This document shows positions 8,410-16,930 of a DNA stretch of 64,000 nucleotides, one piece after another. The translations under genes were made by a program, and so were the position numbers. The notes beneath the pieces are model-generated. The model searched no databases. It saw nothing but the letters and a program-made list of their open reading frames with translations, and had not been told where the DNA came from. How positions within the stretch are numbered: the stretch's first letter is position 1; each line of letters begins with the position of its first letter. Origin of the DNA: an uncultured Prevotellaceae bacterium (GTDB taxonomy: Bacteria; Bacteroidota; Bacteroidia; Bacteroidales; Bacteroidaceae); assembly GCA_946404865.1 (NCBI GenBank), contig CAMJFC010000003.1, forward strand, positions 1 through 64,000. The letters are read 5' to 3'.

Positions 8410-9969
8410 TCAAATATGTTCGCTTCTCACTTCTGTGGGGTATTTACCATATTGTTCATGAAAACATTTGGAGAAATAACTGGGGGTGTTGAATCCCACC
8501 TCGTATGCTATCTCGTTGATGGTCTTGGTTGTGGTCTGAATGAGGGTGTAACCGCGTTGCAGGCGCATCTGGCGAAGCAGTTCGACGGGCGAGAGACCTG
8601 TGATGGCTTTCACCTTTCTATATAATTGTACGCGACTCAGACCGACGGCGTCGCCCAATTCTTCCATTTTCAAGTTGGGGTTCGACATGTTTTCGCGGAT
8701 GGCTTCATTGAGCGTCTCGGCAAAGATGGCGTCTTGTGAACGCACGGTCTGGGTGTCGGGTTCTGGCTCTTCGAACACCTGGCGCAGTTTGCGGTGGGCG
8801 GGGTTGATGTAGAACAGGGCCTGTTCTTCGTTGTTATGCTGGCGCTGGCGGATGGTGCGCCGGGTTTGGATATAGGCACGCCATGCCAACAGGACGGCCA
8901 CGGCCAACAACGCAATGCAGATAAGACTGGCGATGAGTATCTTGCGCTGCGTGTGATAGTGCCCCAGGTAGGTTTCCAATTTGTCCTGTATCGTCACCAA
9001 GTTGGTGTTTTGCTCCATCAACACGTTGCTTGTGGCAGCGATGGAGTTGACATTGTCTTGTGTAACCAAGATACCTTGCAGTGTGTTCTCCTTCTCAAAG
9101 GGTTTGCCCGTCAGGATGTCAAGGGCTAACCGCACGATTTTTTCGCCATGGGTGGGGTAGATGTAAGTGCCTATCTGATGTCCGAATTGCACGTATTCCA
9201 ATCCCTCTCCAGGCATGCCGTCGATGCCGAGAATCTTAATCTTTCCTTCTGTCTGCGTCTCGACGACGGCTTTATAGGCGCCGGTGGCCATGCCGTCGTT
9301 GTGGCAGAAGACGATGTCGGGCAGACGGCCTGTCTTGATCTGTTCGGTCACGATGTCGCAGGCGGCATCTGATGTCCAGTTGCCCTCACGGAAGATATAT
9401 TCTAATTCCTGATGTCCCGACATGGCTTGGGCGAAACCTTGATGCCGTTCCCGGGCTGGCGTTGTGCTCATGGCAGCGGTCACTTCCAGCACGAGGGGCT
9501 TCCGGCCTTGTGCCGCCATTTCCTTCGCCACACTGACTGCGTATTCGCCCACGGCTTTGCCTGCCTCTTCGTTGTTGCCGCCGATGAAGGCGGTATAATC
9601 ATCGGTCTCCGCCTTTCTGTCGAAAAAGATGACGGGAATGCCTCTTTTCCTGACCTTTGCGATGGCCGATGAGAGGGGGGCTGCCTCGTTGGGCGACACC
9701 ACCAACAGGTCGATGCCGCTGTCGGCTAAGCTGTCTATCTGCTGGATTTGCCGTTCGGTGTCATCGTATGAATTGGCGATGCTCACCTTCACATCTTGTT
9801 CATACAAATGCTGTGCGGCCAACATCTCATTGTTGACCTTGTCGCGCCATCGGCCTTGCGAACATTGCGACACACCGATTTGATATACTTGCTTATTGTC
9901 CGAACAGGCGGTTAGTAGGGCCAGGACGGCTGCCATGGATAAGATGGTGTTAATGATTCGTCTTTCCAT
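8410..9969 (-). CDS. One-component membrane regulator: sugar-binding domain, TM helix, AraC HTH
   Basis: A 519-residue protein. Residues about 28-310 are a type I periplasmic sugar-binding domain (QIGVSQCSQG, SPNEAAPL, VIFFDRKA, HNDGMATGAYKAV, LGIDGMPGEG). One transmembrane helix follows (about 344-363), then a short basic linker and an AraC-type double helix-turn-helix (about 418-517, MEELGDAVGLSRVQLYRKVKA and INEIAYEVGFNTPSYFSKCF). It resembles the fructose-sensing hybrid two-component regulator of Bacteroides fructan loci, but no histidine-kinase or receiver motif is present. The N-terminus also has a lipobox-like LLTAC (C22). It should sense a periplasmic sugar, probably fructose, and switch on the adjacent susC operon and itself through the duplicated element. 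Confidence 0.88.
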   Translation of the reverse strand: MERRIINTILSMAAVLALLTACSDNKQVYQIGVSQCSQGRWRDKVNNEMLAAQHLYEQDVKVSIANSYDDTERQIQQIDSLADSGIDLLVVSPNEAAPLSSAIAKVRKRGIPVIFFDRKAETDDYTAFIGGNNEEAGKAVGEYAVSVAKEMAAQGRKPLVLEVTAAMSTTPARERHQGFAQAMSGHQELEYIFREGNWTSDAACDIVTEQIKTGRLPDIVFCHNDGMATGAYKAVVETQTEGKIKILGIDGMPGEGLEYVQFGHQIGTYIYPTHGEKIVRLALDILTGKPFEKENTLQGILVTQDNVNSIAATSNVLMEQNTNLVTIQDKLETYLGHYHTQRKILIASLICIALLAVAVLLAWRAYIQTRRTIRQRQHNNEEQALFYINPAHRKLRQVFEEPEPDTQTVRSQDAIFAETLNEAIRENMSNPNLKMEELGDAVGLSRVQLYRKVKAITGLSPVELLRQMRLQRGYTLIQTTTKTINEIAYEVGFNTPSYFSKCFHEQYGKYPTEVRSEHI

Positions 9970-10055
9970 CGTCTTTCGTTGTTTTTAGGTTTTTATGGAG
10001 CTTCATCCTCAGGGACGACAATCTCCTGTAGCGTTCTTTTCCCCCTTTCTTGTTG

Positions 10056-10063
10056 CAAATAAA
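10056..10063 (-). promoter_or_regulatory. Weak -7 box of the regulator gene
   Basis: CAAATAAA gives TTTATTTG on the minus strand, one mismatch from TAnnTTTG. It lies 7 bp from the palindromic element, exactly the spacing seen before susC, which is the main reason to call it. The implied leader is about 80 nt. Confidence 0.45.
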
Positions 10064-10070
10064 AGGAAAA

Positions 10071-10128
10071 AGTGCGCAAACCGCTGTTAATCATCGTTCG
10101 CGCACTATCAAAAATGTTACAAGAAACA
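10071..10128 (-). promoter_or_regulatory. Palindromic operator-like element, copy 2 (before the regulator)
   Basis: Arms AGTGCGCAAACCG (10071-10083) and TCGTTCGCGCACT (10094-10106) plus a conserved 22-bp tail, aligned without gaps to 8336-8393. The third base pair of the stem changes from C-G in copy 1 to T-A here on both arms, so the palindrome is kept by paired changes. It suggests autoregulation. Confidence 0.7.
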
Positions 10129-10215
10129 TTATTTTGCTGTTTTGTCTGAAATCTTCAGTCTATTCCATGGCCAGTTACCGCTCTGTCCTTTTGGCAATAC
10201 AATAGAAATCGGGTA

Positions 10216-10629
10216 CTATTCGTATTTGAGCAAAAATTTGATGTTGTAGTTCTCGTACTTGTTAAATTCCTTTGCCGGCACCTCGTTGCGGGTGGGGTAG
10301 TACCAACTCTGTGAGTTGAAATAACTGCGAAGGTTGGCATCCTTGAAACGGCGGCCATGTCGGGCATAGATGGAGTTTTTCAGCACGCGCACCTGCCCGC
10401 GGTCCATGTATTGGATGTCATCGTAGGTGACATAGCGGGTCGAGAGCCAGTCGTATTGCGTGCCCCACGCCACATTGGCAGTCTGGGTTGCTGTGCTCCG
10501 TTTCTTCTTGGTGGTTTGTTGCTTGCGGGGGATGGATGGTACTTGCGCGTCGGCTACCATGTTGTAGGCGAATGCAAAACAAATCACAAGGGCGAGACGT
10601 GCGCCCAGCTGTTGGATGGTTTTTCTCAT
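10216..10629 (-). CDS. YARHG-domain exported protein
   Basis: A 137-residue protein with a signal peptide (about 1-28, ending VADAQ), a short basic low-complexity stretch (KKKRSTATQ) and a C-terminal YARHG domain (about 75-137) with the hallmark IYARHGRRF and SWYYPT. YARHG domains occur in secreted or envelope proteins of many bacteria and have no firmly known activity. It is 63 bp downstream of the next gene on the same strand with no promoter between, so it is probably co-transcribed. Confidence 0.85.
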   Translation of the reverse strand: MRKTIQQLGARLALVICFAFAYNMVADAQVPSIPRKQQTTKKKRSTATQTANVAWGTQYDWLSTRYVTYDDIQYMDRGQVRVLKNSIYARHGRRFKDANLRSYFNSQSWYYPTRNEVPAKEFNKYENYNIKFLLKYE

Positions 10630-10692
10630 ATTCTTATGATTTGAAGATAATGGTTATTGATGTTGTGCTGGAGTTCATGATGTGAAAGGACG

Positions 10693-11679
10693 TTATTGCT
10701 CCACACGTTTTGTCAGCACCAGTTTGCCCTTCTTCCACTCATAGCGCAGATAGCACGACTTAGAGAACGAGATGGCGGCGTTGCTTTCTATCCATTTCTT
10801 TTCCGTGTTCACCTCGGGACAAGGTATCTCGTGGTATTTCGGCTCTTTCACATAACGGTTCTGCTTCGGACTCCACAGCCAGGCATCGTAGAAATCAAGC
10901 CCCAGGTTGCTGTATTGACCCAAATACACTTGGATGTCGGGATGGCCGTCGAAATTGATGTCATGGCGTGAAATGGCACCGACTACGGTCGGGTCGGTGG
11001 GACCGGCTTCCAACCATTCGGTGGTTTCCATGCGCTGAACCTCCTGTCCGTCGCGCTTGACGATGACGGTCACTTTCGTTATCATGTCATCTTCATCATG
11101 GTCGATATCGGTAGTGATATTCTCGCCGTCATCTTCGCTTTCGTCCATGTCCGTCCACGCGCCCGTCCATGTGTCCGTCTGTACCAGTTTCAGACCTTGC
11201 CACTTGTAGGTGTCAATGGTCATTTCGCCTTCCATCAGCAAATGGGAGCAGATGGTTTTCTCCTCCACATTGATGGAAGGATTGATAAGCACTTCTTCCA
11301 CGTCTACGAACTGGTGCTTTTTCGCATCCCATACAAACCACATATACATGGGATTATGGCCGGTGGCGGAATCGAAATAACCCGCAGACACCTGAAGGTC
11401 GGGGATGCCGTCGAAGTTGACGTCCTCTTCTTCAATGTCGCCGCCCGCGAAAGCGTCAGCCGGCAAGGGCAGGGGCAGGTTACTGACGATGTTATGGCGT
11501 TTGCCGTCGGGCGTGATATAGGTCAGATATAGTTTGTCTACGTCACCATCCTCGTTCGATGGGAAGGCGGGCGCCTCAAATGTGATTTTGTTGCGGATGG
11601 GGTCGTTGTCGTTCGTTTCCGTGTTGTTGGCTGCCGCACTCAGTGAGCATGCCAGCATCAGTAGTGGTATCAGTTTCAT
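10693..11679 (-). CDS. Exported protein with two VCBS/XAC2610-like repeats
   Basis: A 328-residue protein with a signal peptide (about 1-17). It carries two copies of one module: residues about 86-120 (NFDGIPDLQVSAGYFD then MWFVWDAKKHQFV) and about 240-275 (NFDGHPDIQVYLGQYS then AWLWSPKQNRYV). The D-x-D-G-like loops resemble calcium-binding FG-GAP/VCBS strands and the XAC2610 type of repeat. An acidic stretch (about 178-200) separates the modules. Its start overlaps the end of the upstream gene by 4 bp (ATGA), so the two are translationally coupled. Function unknown. Confidence 0.75.
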   Translation of the reverse strand: MKLIPLLMLACSLSAAANNTETNDNDPIRNKITFEAPAFPSNEDGDVDKLYLTYITPDGKRHNIVSNLPLPLPADAFAGGDIEEEDVNFDGIPDLQVSAGYFDSATGHNPMYMWFVWDAKKHQFVDVEEVLINPSINVEEKTICSHLLMEGEMTIDTYKWQGLKLVQTDTWTGAWTDMDESEDDGENITTDIDHDEDDMITKVTVIVKRDGQEVQRMETTEWLEAGPTDPTVVGAISRHDINFDGHPDIQVYLGQYSNLGLDFYDAWLWSPKQNRYVKEPKYHEIPCPEVNTEKKWIESNAAISFSKSCYLRYEWKKGKLVLTKRVEQ

Positions 11680-12092
11680 TGGGTTGGTAATTGTGTAGAA
11701 ATGGGGTTGTTCAGACGTTTTTTGATGTCATTGATTTTCCTTTGCCGCTCGAACGACAAGGTGCCGCTGTGGCGGTCGATAAAGGAAAAGAGCAGCAGGG
11801 CACGCTCCAACAGTTGGGAGCGCGAAGGTTCCGATTTCAAGTCGGCCTCCACGTAGTACAGGTCGGCCAACATCTCCATGCGATAGATGCGCTGTTCCTC
11901 GGTGTAGCGGGTGAACGACTGCATCACCTCGTCCATCGTGGAGATGTGATACAGCTCGTAGTCGTCAAGGTATTGACGGTAGAGGTCACGAATAGCCTCA
12001 GAGCGGTCTTCTACCTCTTTCTTCTCGAGAAACCGCTGCAAGGCCGCCGCAAACTCTTGTATCAGGCGCATGATATAGTCTTGTTGTAACAT
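11676..12092 (-). CDS. Small helical cytoplasmic protein (DUF6483-like), function unknown
   Basis: The reading frame is open from 12119, but I place the start at 12092 (MLQQDYIMRLI), giving 138 residues, because the -7 box at 12133-12140 would leave only a few leader bases before 12119 and family-like proteins start MLQQDYI. The product is almost all helix, charged, without signal peptide, with a TPR-like rhythm (LLERALLLFSFID). The start motif resembles DUF6483, from memory. It overlaps the following gene by 4 bp. Confidence 0.65.
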   Translation of the reverse strand: MLQQDYIMRLIQEFAAALQRFLEKKEVEDRSEAIRDLYRQYLDDYELYHISTMDEVMQSFTRYTEEQRIYRMEMLADLYYVEADLKSEPSRSQLLERALLLFSFIDRHSGTLSFERQRKINDIKKRLNNPISTQLPTQ

Positions 12093-12132
12093 CTTACCGG
12101 TGTTTCGTGGGTGTCGCAATGGTTATGATGCG

Positions 12133-12140
12133 CAAAGTTA
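12133..12140 (-). promoter_or_regulatory. Promoter -7 box of the 10216-12092 operon
   Basis: CAAAGTTA gives TAACTTTG on the minus strand. A weak -33 (ATTG, 12160-12163) lies 19 bp away, next to a small palindrome TTGCG-ATAA-CGCAA (12149-12162). Confidence 0.6.
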
Positions 12141-12175
12141 AGGATTTTTTGCGATAACGCAATGTTTTTACGCAT

Positions 12176-13234
12176 TTATTTTTGAGATTCTTCCGTGGCA
12201 TCAGGCTGATGGCTGCTGGCGGGCGTGTCATATAAGTCGATGGCTTCCTTCAGTTTGTCGCGCATGAACTTCGCGACATAGTGGGGATAGATAATCTTGA
12301 TGCCCGGACCGTAGGACATGAAGATGGAATACATCTCGAAGTTAATCACCACGTCAATCCTGAAGATGCAACTGCCGTCTTCATTCTCTTTGAGGAGCTG
12401 TTGGGAGCGATGGATGGGCTTGGTCTTGATGTAGTGGCTCTGTTCCGGACTGGCCCAGAATTTGATGCGGCGGGGCATGTTCTTGATGTTCTTGCTCACA
12501 CCGATGACATCATCAAAGAAATGCTCGGAATCGAAATCTGGATTGTCACGAAAGGGAATATCCACAGGCTCTACGCTCTTGATGCGGTCGAGGGCAAGAT
12601 TGAAGAGCAACAAGTCGCTGGCTTTTGAACCGAACAGGAACCAACGGTTGCGGAACTCCTTCAACAGATAGGGGCAGAGGATGTACTCCTTAGGCTCGCG
12701 CGCATTGAACGATTGATACATGATGCGGAGCGTCTGCTTGTGTGCGATGTAATTGTAGAGGGGGTTGAGCAACCGTAACCCTTTCAGGTCGGGCACACTG
12801 TCGAAGTGGATGATGGGCTTACGGTTGTTTCGGCTGATGGCGAGCTTGTCTTGCAGCCGTCTGATCACATCTGTCATCTCAGAGAACTGTTCAAACCCCT
12901 CCAACTGGCGGAGCATGTCCACGGCCTCCTGCATTACGTCATAGTCGTTCTGCGACAGCGGCATGTCCATGATGGAATACCCCTCCACGCTATAACGGTA
13001 GTATTTGTGGTCGTACACCTCTATGGGGGCATTATAGCCCAACTTGTCGGAGCGCATCATTTGGATGTCGCCCTGAACGGTACGGACAGACACGCCTTTC
13101 CTGATTCCCTCCATGTCGTAAAGGGCTTCGGAACAAGCGTCAACCAGGTCTTCAAGCGTCCACCGCCTATAGCGGTTGCGCAGACAGTTGTCTATGGTCT
13201 TGTAGCGTATCAACGCATTCTTGTTTGCGGGCAT
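12176..13234 (-). CDS. WYL-domain transcriptional regulator
   Basis: A 352-residue protein. The N-terminal part (about 1-90) is a helix-turn-helix region (RWTLEDLVDACSEAL, VSVRTVQGDIQMM) and residues about 165-235 form a WYL domain (LRIMYQSF, YILCPYLLKEFRNRWFLFG), followed by a WCX-like C-terminal domain (ending about 330). WYL proteins sense nucleic acid or other ligands and often control DNA-damage or defence genes. It lies 43 bp downstream of the helicase gene on the same strand with no promoter between, so the pair is probably one transcript. The target is unknown. Confidence 0.88.
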   Translation of the reverse strand: MPANKNALIRYKTIDNCLRNRYRRWTLEDLVDACSEALYDMEGIRKGVSVRTVQGDIQMMRSDKLGYNAPIEVYDHKYYRYSVEGYSIMDMPLSQNDYDVMQEAVDMLRQLEGFEQFSEMTDVIRRLQDKLAISRNNRKPIIHFDSVPDLKGLRLLNPLYNYIAHKQTLRIMYQSFNAREPKEYILCPYLLKEFRNRWFLFGSKASDLLLFNLALDRIKSVEPVDIPFRDNPDFDSEHFFDDVIGVSKNIKNMPRRIKFWASPEQSHYIKTKPIHRSQQLLKENEDGSCIFRIDVVINFEMYSIFMSYGPGIKIIYPHYVAKFMRDKLKEAIDLYDTPASSHQPDATEESQK

Positions 13235-13277
13235 AATATGATTGTTTAAGTGGTCTTATTGTCGTCGTATTCCATGT

Positions 13278-15161
13278 TCAGGCCTCCTCCAACGCCTCCA
13301 CATACTCATATAACTGCTTGTAGAAAGGATGGCGGGTCATGGTGGCGCTATCGCCCAAAATGATGAGCTTCATGCGGGCACGGGTGATGGCTACGTTCAT
13401 GCGGCGCAAGTCGCGCAGAAAACCAATCTGACCGTCGTCGTTGGCACGCACCAATGAGATGAGGATGATGTCGCGCTCTTGTCCTTGGAACCCATCAACG
13501 GTATTGACGCTGATGAGATGACGGTAAGGTTTGAAAAACTCTTTCTTGCGAATCTGGCGTCGCAGGTACTGCACTTGTGCGCGATAGGGGGAGATGATGC
13601 CCACGTCAATGCGCTCGTCGAGGATGCGTTGTTTGCCGATGCGGCTGTAGTAACGCTCTAACGTGATGAGTGTCAGCTCCGCTTCTGACTTGTTGATGCG
13701 TCCGAAACTCTCGCCCACGAATTCCTCACGGAAGTCCATGTCGGCGGTGTCAATCCACGTGATGGGAATATCGTAGTCGAGGATGCTGCGGTGGCGTATC
13801 TGCGGTGCCGTCTGCACACGGCCGCCGTAAAAGTAATTAGATGAGAATCGCATGATGTCATCGCACATACGGTATTGCACTTCGAGCAGTGTCACTACCT
13901 CGGGCTTGTTCTCCACAATGCGCTCCATGAGGGTCTTGCCCAGTCCGCCCTTCAATGCGAGGAGGCTTTTCACGGTGGGGGGCAACTGGCAGTGGTCGCC
14001 GGCGAAGATGACCCTCGAGGCACGGCGGATGGCTATCCAACAGGCTGCCTCCAACGCCTGTGCCGCCTCGTCGATGAAGAGGGTGCCGAACTTCTGCCCG
14101 TCGAGCAACCGGTTGGCGGCTCCTGTCAGCGTGCTGGCGATGACACGCGCACTGTCAAACAGCTCGGCATTGATGCGGAGCTCCAGTTCGGTGGCACGCG
14201 ACTTCAGCCGGTCCAGACGCTGGTGGAAACTCTCGCCGCGCTTCTTCTGACCGCGAAGTTCGCGGATGGCCTTGCGGATGCTCCATAACTGTGGGTAATC
14301 GGGATGCGCCTCGAAACGACGCTCGTAGGTGAACGACAGCATCTTGTCGTTCACCCGGGTGGGGTTGCCGATGCGCAACACGTTGATGCCACGGTCCACT
14401 AACTGCTCGCTGATCCAATCTACCGCCATGTTGCTTTGGGCGCACACCAACACCTGACTCTCGCGGCGCAGCGTCTCATTGATGGCCTCAACCAGTGTCG
14501 TGGTCTTGCCTGTGCCCGGAGGGCCGTGTACCACCATCACGTCTTTCGCCCACAACACCTCATTCACGGCCCGCTCCTGAGTGCTGTTGAGCCACGGAAA
14601 GCGCAAAGGCTCAAAGGTGAAACGAGCCGCTCGCTGGTGCGAATAGAACAGGTCGCGCAGATATGCCAGACGGTTGTTCTTCGCTGCCATCACACGGTCC
14701 AATGCCTCGAACATCAGACGGTACGATGTCTCGTCGAACGACAGTTGAATGCCCAACCGCTCGGTGTTTTGCAACTCCATGGGTTGCGCGTTGTCGGGCA
14801 ACGTCACTACCATGCGGTTGCCATCCACATAACTCACCATGCCCGTATAGCGGAAATACTTGATTTTCTGCTGCTTGGCGCCTTCGTCTATGAGGTGGTA
14901 GAAACTGACGGGGCGGCCAAATTCAAAGTTGTGCTCTATTTCTTCGTCGGCGGTGCGATGAATCTCGATGGCCAATTGGTTGAGCGAGTTGTAATAACTG
15001 CGCCCTGCTTGCACGGGATACCACGCATCGCCGCGCTTCACCTTCCGTTCCAAACCGATGGCTTCGGTCTGCTGTTGGAAGGCTTCTTTCTCGCTCTGAT
15101 ACTCGATGTCGAGCAGCAGCCGTTGCTGTTGCAAATCCAATATGGGACTGTTCGTGTTCAT
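13278..15161 (-). CDS. Upf1/IGHMBP2-like superfamily 1 helicase
   Basis: A 627-residue ATP-dependent helicase. Motif I GPPGTGKTT (213-221), motif II DEAA (364-367), motif III GDHCQLPPT, motif IV-like QYRMCDDI, motif V DGFQGQERDIILIS and motif VI AITRAR are all present, in the order of the Upf1-like SF1B group. Residues about 1-180 hold the beta-barrel-like N-terminal region found in IGHMBP2/SMUBP-2 homologues. The presumed role is unwinding of RNA or DNA in repair or RNA turnover. The promoter lies so close to the start codon that the mRNA would be almost leaderless. Confidence 0.88.
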   Translation of the reverse strand: MNTNSPILDLQQQRLLLDIEYQSEKEAFQQQTEAIGLERKVKRGDAWYPVQAGRSYYNSLNQLAIEIHRTADEEIEHNFEFGRPVSFYHLIDEGAKQQKIKYFRYTGMVSYVDGNRMVVTLPDNAQPMELQNTERLGIQLSFDETSYRLMFEALDRVMAAKNNRLAYLRDLFYSHQRAARFTFEPLRFPWLNSTQERAVNEVLWAKDVMVVHGPPGTGKTTTLVEAINETLRRESQVLVCAQSNMAVDWISEQLVDRGINVLRIGNPTRVNDKMLSFTYERRFEAHPDYPQLWSIRKAIRELRGQKKRGESFHQRLDRLKSRATELELRINAELFDSARVIASTLTGAANRLLDGQKFGTLFIDEAAQALEAACWIAIRRASRVIFAGDHCQLPPTVKSLLALKGGLGKTLMERIVENKPEVVTLLEVQYRMCDDIMRFSSNYFYGGRVQTAPQIRHRSILDYDIPITWIDTADMDFREEFVGESFGRINKSEAELTLITLERYYSRIGKQRILDERIDVGIISPYRAQVQYLRRQIRKKEFFKPYRHLISVNTVDGFQGQERDIILISLVRANDDGQIGFLRDLRRMNVAITRARMKLIILGDSATMTRHPFYKQLYEYVEALEEA

Positions 15162-15169
15162 TTCAGATA

Positions 15170-15200
15170 CAAAGGTAATACTTTTCTGCGGAATAACAAA
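15170..15200 (-). promoter_or_regulatory. Helicase/WYL operon promoter
   Basis: Plus-strand CAAAGGTA (15170-15177, minus TACCTTTG) and CAAA (15197-15200, minus TTTG) are 19 bp apart, a full consensus. The expected start of transcription is only about 3-4 nt before the ATG. Confidence 0.8.
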
Positions 15201-15332
15201 ACCAAATGACTAAAGATTACTCTATTGTACTTGAATTCAAGTTACGTGCTCCTTCTATCTTTTGGCAACTGACGCTTGCGGGAGTTGAATGAAAATATCA
15301 TGGATTTGTTTCTCGGTGTCATTTTTTTACCG

Positions 15333-15340
15333 TAACTTTG
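15333..15340 (+). promoter_or_regulatory. gpmI promoter -7 box
   Basis: TAACTTTG matches TAnnTTTG. The nearest TTTG upstream (15305-15308) is 24 bp away, longer than usual. Confidence 0.6.
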
Positions 15341-15409
15341 CAGAGATTTTAAGGGATGTGGGGACAAGGGCGTGAGAATACGAACAAAACACTCAAATTT
15401 AATATAATT

Positions 15410-16930
15410 ATGGCAAAAAAAGCATTATTGATGATACTCGATGGATGGGGTATCGGTAAACATGGTGAGGGCGATGTCATCTTCAACACTCCTACACCGT
15501 ATCTGGATTACTTAAACGCGGTCAGCGCTCACGCACAACTGGCTGCCTCGGGCGAAGATGTGGGACTGCCCGACGGACAGATGGGCAACTCCGAGGTGGG
15601 ACACCTCAACATCGGCGCAGGACGGGTGGTCTATCAAGACCTCGTGAAAATCAACCGTGCATGCCGCGACAACTCCATCATGAAAAATCCGGGTATCATC
15701 AACGCATACACCTACGCAAAAGAGACGGGCAAAAAACTGCACCTCATGGGCCTGACGTCTGACGGTGGCGTGCACTCTTCGCTCGACCATCTGTTCAAAC
15801 TCGTGGAAATCGGTAAGGAGTACGGCCTGACTCAGACGTTCGTACATTGTTTCATGGACGGACGCGATACTGACCCCAAAAGTGGCGTCGGTTTTATCCG
15901 CCAACTCGATGAGGTGTGCCAGAAGAATGATGCGCACATCGCCAGCATCGTGGGACGATTCTACGCCATGGACCGCGACAAACGGTGGGAACGCGTGAAA
16001 GAGGCCTACGACTTGCTCGTGGAGGCTAAAGGCAAACAAGCCGATGACATGGTGAAGGCCATGGAGGAGAGCTATGAGGAGGGCGTGACGGATGAGTTTA
16101 TCAAACCCATCAACAATGCCAAAGTGGATGGAACGATTCAAGAGGGTGATGTGGTCATCTTCATCAATTTCCGTAACGACCGTGCCAAAGAACTCACACA
16201 GGTGCTCACTCAGCAGGATATGCCGGAAGCGGGTATGCACACCATTGCCAACCTGCAATATTATTGCATGACTCCGTACGACGCCAACTTCAAGGGTGTG
16301 AATATCCTCTTCCCCAAAGAGAATGTGGAGGACACTTTGGGCGAATACCTCAGCAAACTGGGTAAGAAACAACTGCACACCGCTGAGACGGAGAAATACG
16401 CACATGTCACCTTCTTCTTCAACGGTGGACGTGAGGCCCCCTATGAGGGCGAAGACCGCATCCTGGTGCCGTCGCCCAAAGTGGCTACCTACGACCTGAA
16501 ACCAGAGATGAGTGCCTATGAGGTGAAAGACAAACTGGTGGAGGCCATCAAGACCGAGAAGTATGACTTCATCGTGGTGAATTTCGCTAACGGCGACATG
16601 GTGGGGCACACGGGCGTCTATCACGCTATCGCCAAGGCGGTATGGGCTGTGGACCACTGCGTTCACGATGTGATTGAGGCGGCCAAGGCTGCCGACTACG
16701 AGGCTATCATCATTGCCGACCACGGCAATGCCGACAATGCCATCAACGAGGACGGAACGCCCAACACTGCTCACTCGCTCAACCCTGTGCCCTTCATCTA
16801 CGTGACCAATAACAACAGCGCACGTGTGAGGGACGGACGCTTGGCCGACGTGGCTCCCTCTATCCTGCATATCATGGGACTGGAACAACCGGCTGACATG
16901 ACGGGCGAAAACCTGATATCGGATAATTGA
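15410..16930 (+). CDS. gpmI: 2,3-bisphosphoglycerate-independent phosphoglycerate mutase
   Basis: A 506-residue cytoplasmic enzyme interconverting 3- and 2-phosphoglycerate in glycolysis, a manganese-dependent member of the alkaline phosphatase superfamily. The start [14 protein letters not shown] gives the first metal-binding motif (DGWG); the catalytic serine lies in [10 protein letters not shown], and later metal ligands are in [20 protein letters not shown] and [12 protein letters not shown]. The start at 15410 removes an 18-codon unsupported extension. Its stop codon shares a base with the start of ung. Confidence 0.97.
   Translation: MAKKALLMILDGWGIGKHGEGDVIFNTPTPYLDYLNAVSAHAQLAASGEDVGLPDGQMGNSEVGHLNIGAGRVVYQDLVKINRACRDNSIMKNPGIINAYTYAKETGKKLHLMGLTSDGGVHSSLDHLFKLVEIGKEYGLTQTFVHCFMDGRDTDPKSGVGFIRQLDEVCQKNDAHIASIVGRFYAMDRDKRWERVKEAYDLLVEAKGKQADDMVKAMEESYEEGVTDEFIKPINNAKVDGTIQEGDVVIFINFRNDRAKELTQVLTQQDMPEAGMHTIANLQYYCMTPYDANFKGVNILFPKENVEDTLGEYLSKLGKKQLHTAETEKYAHVTFFFNGGREAPYEGEDRILVPSPKVATYDLKPEMSAYEVKDKLVEAIKTEKYDFIVVNFANGDMVGHTGVYHAIAKAVWAVDHCVHDVIEAAKAADYEAIIIADHGNADNAINEDGTPNTAHSLNPVPFIYVTNNNSARVRDGRLADVAPSILHIMGLEQPADMTGENLISDN

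Noticed and set aside
15512..16888. 458-codon open frame antisense to gpmI
   Set aside because: gpmI is certain on the other strand; the antisense product shows only low-complexity H/V/D-rich sequence.
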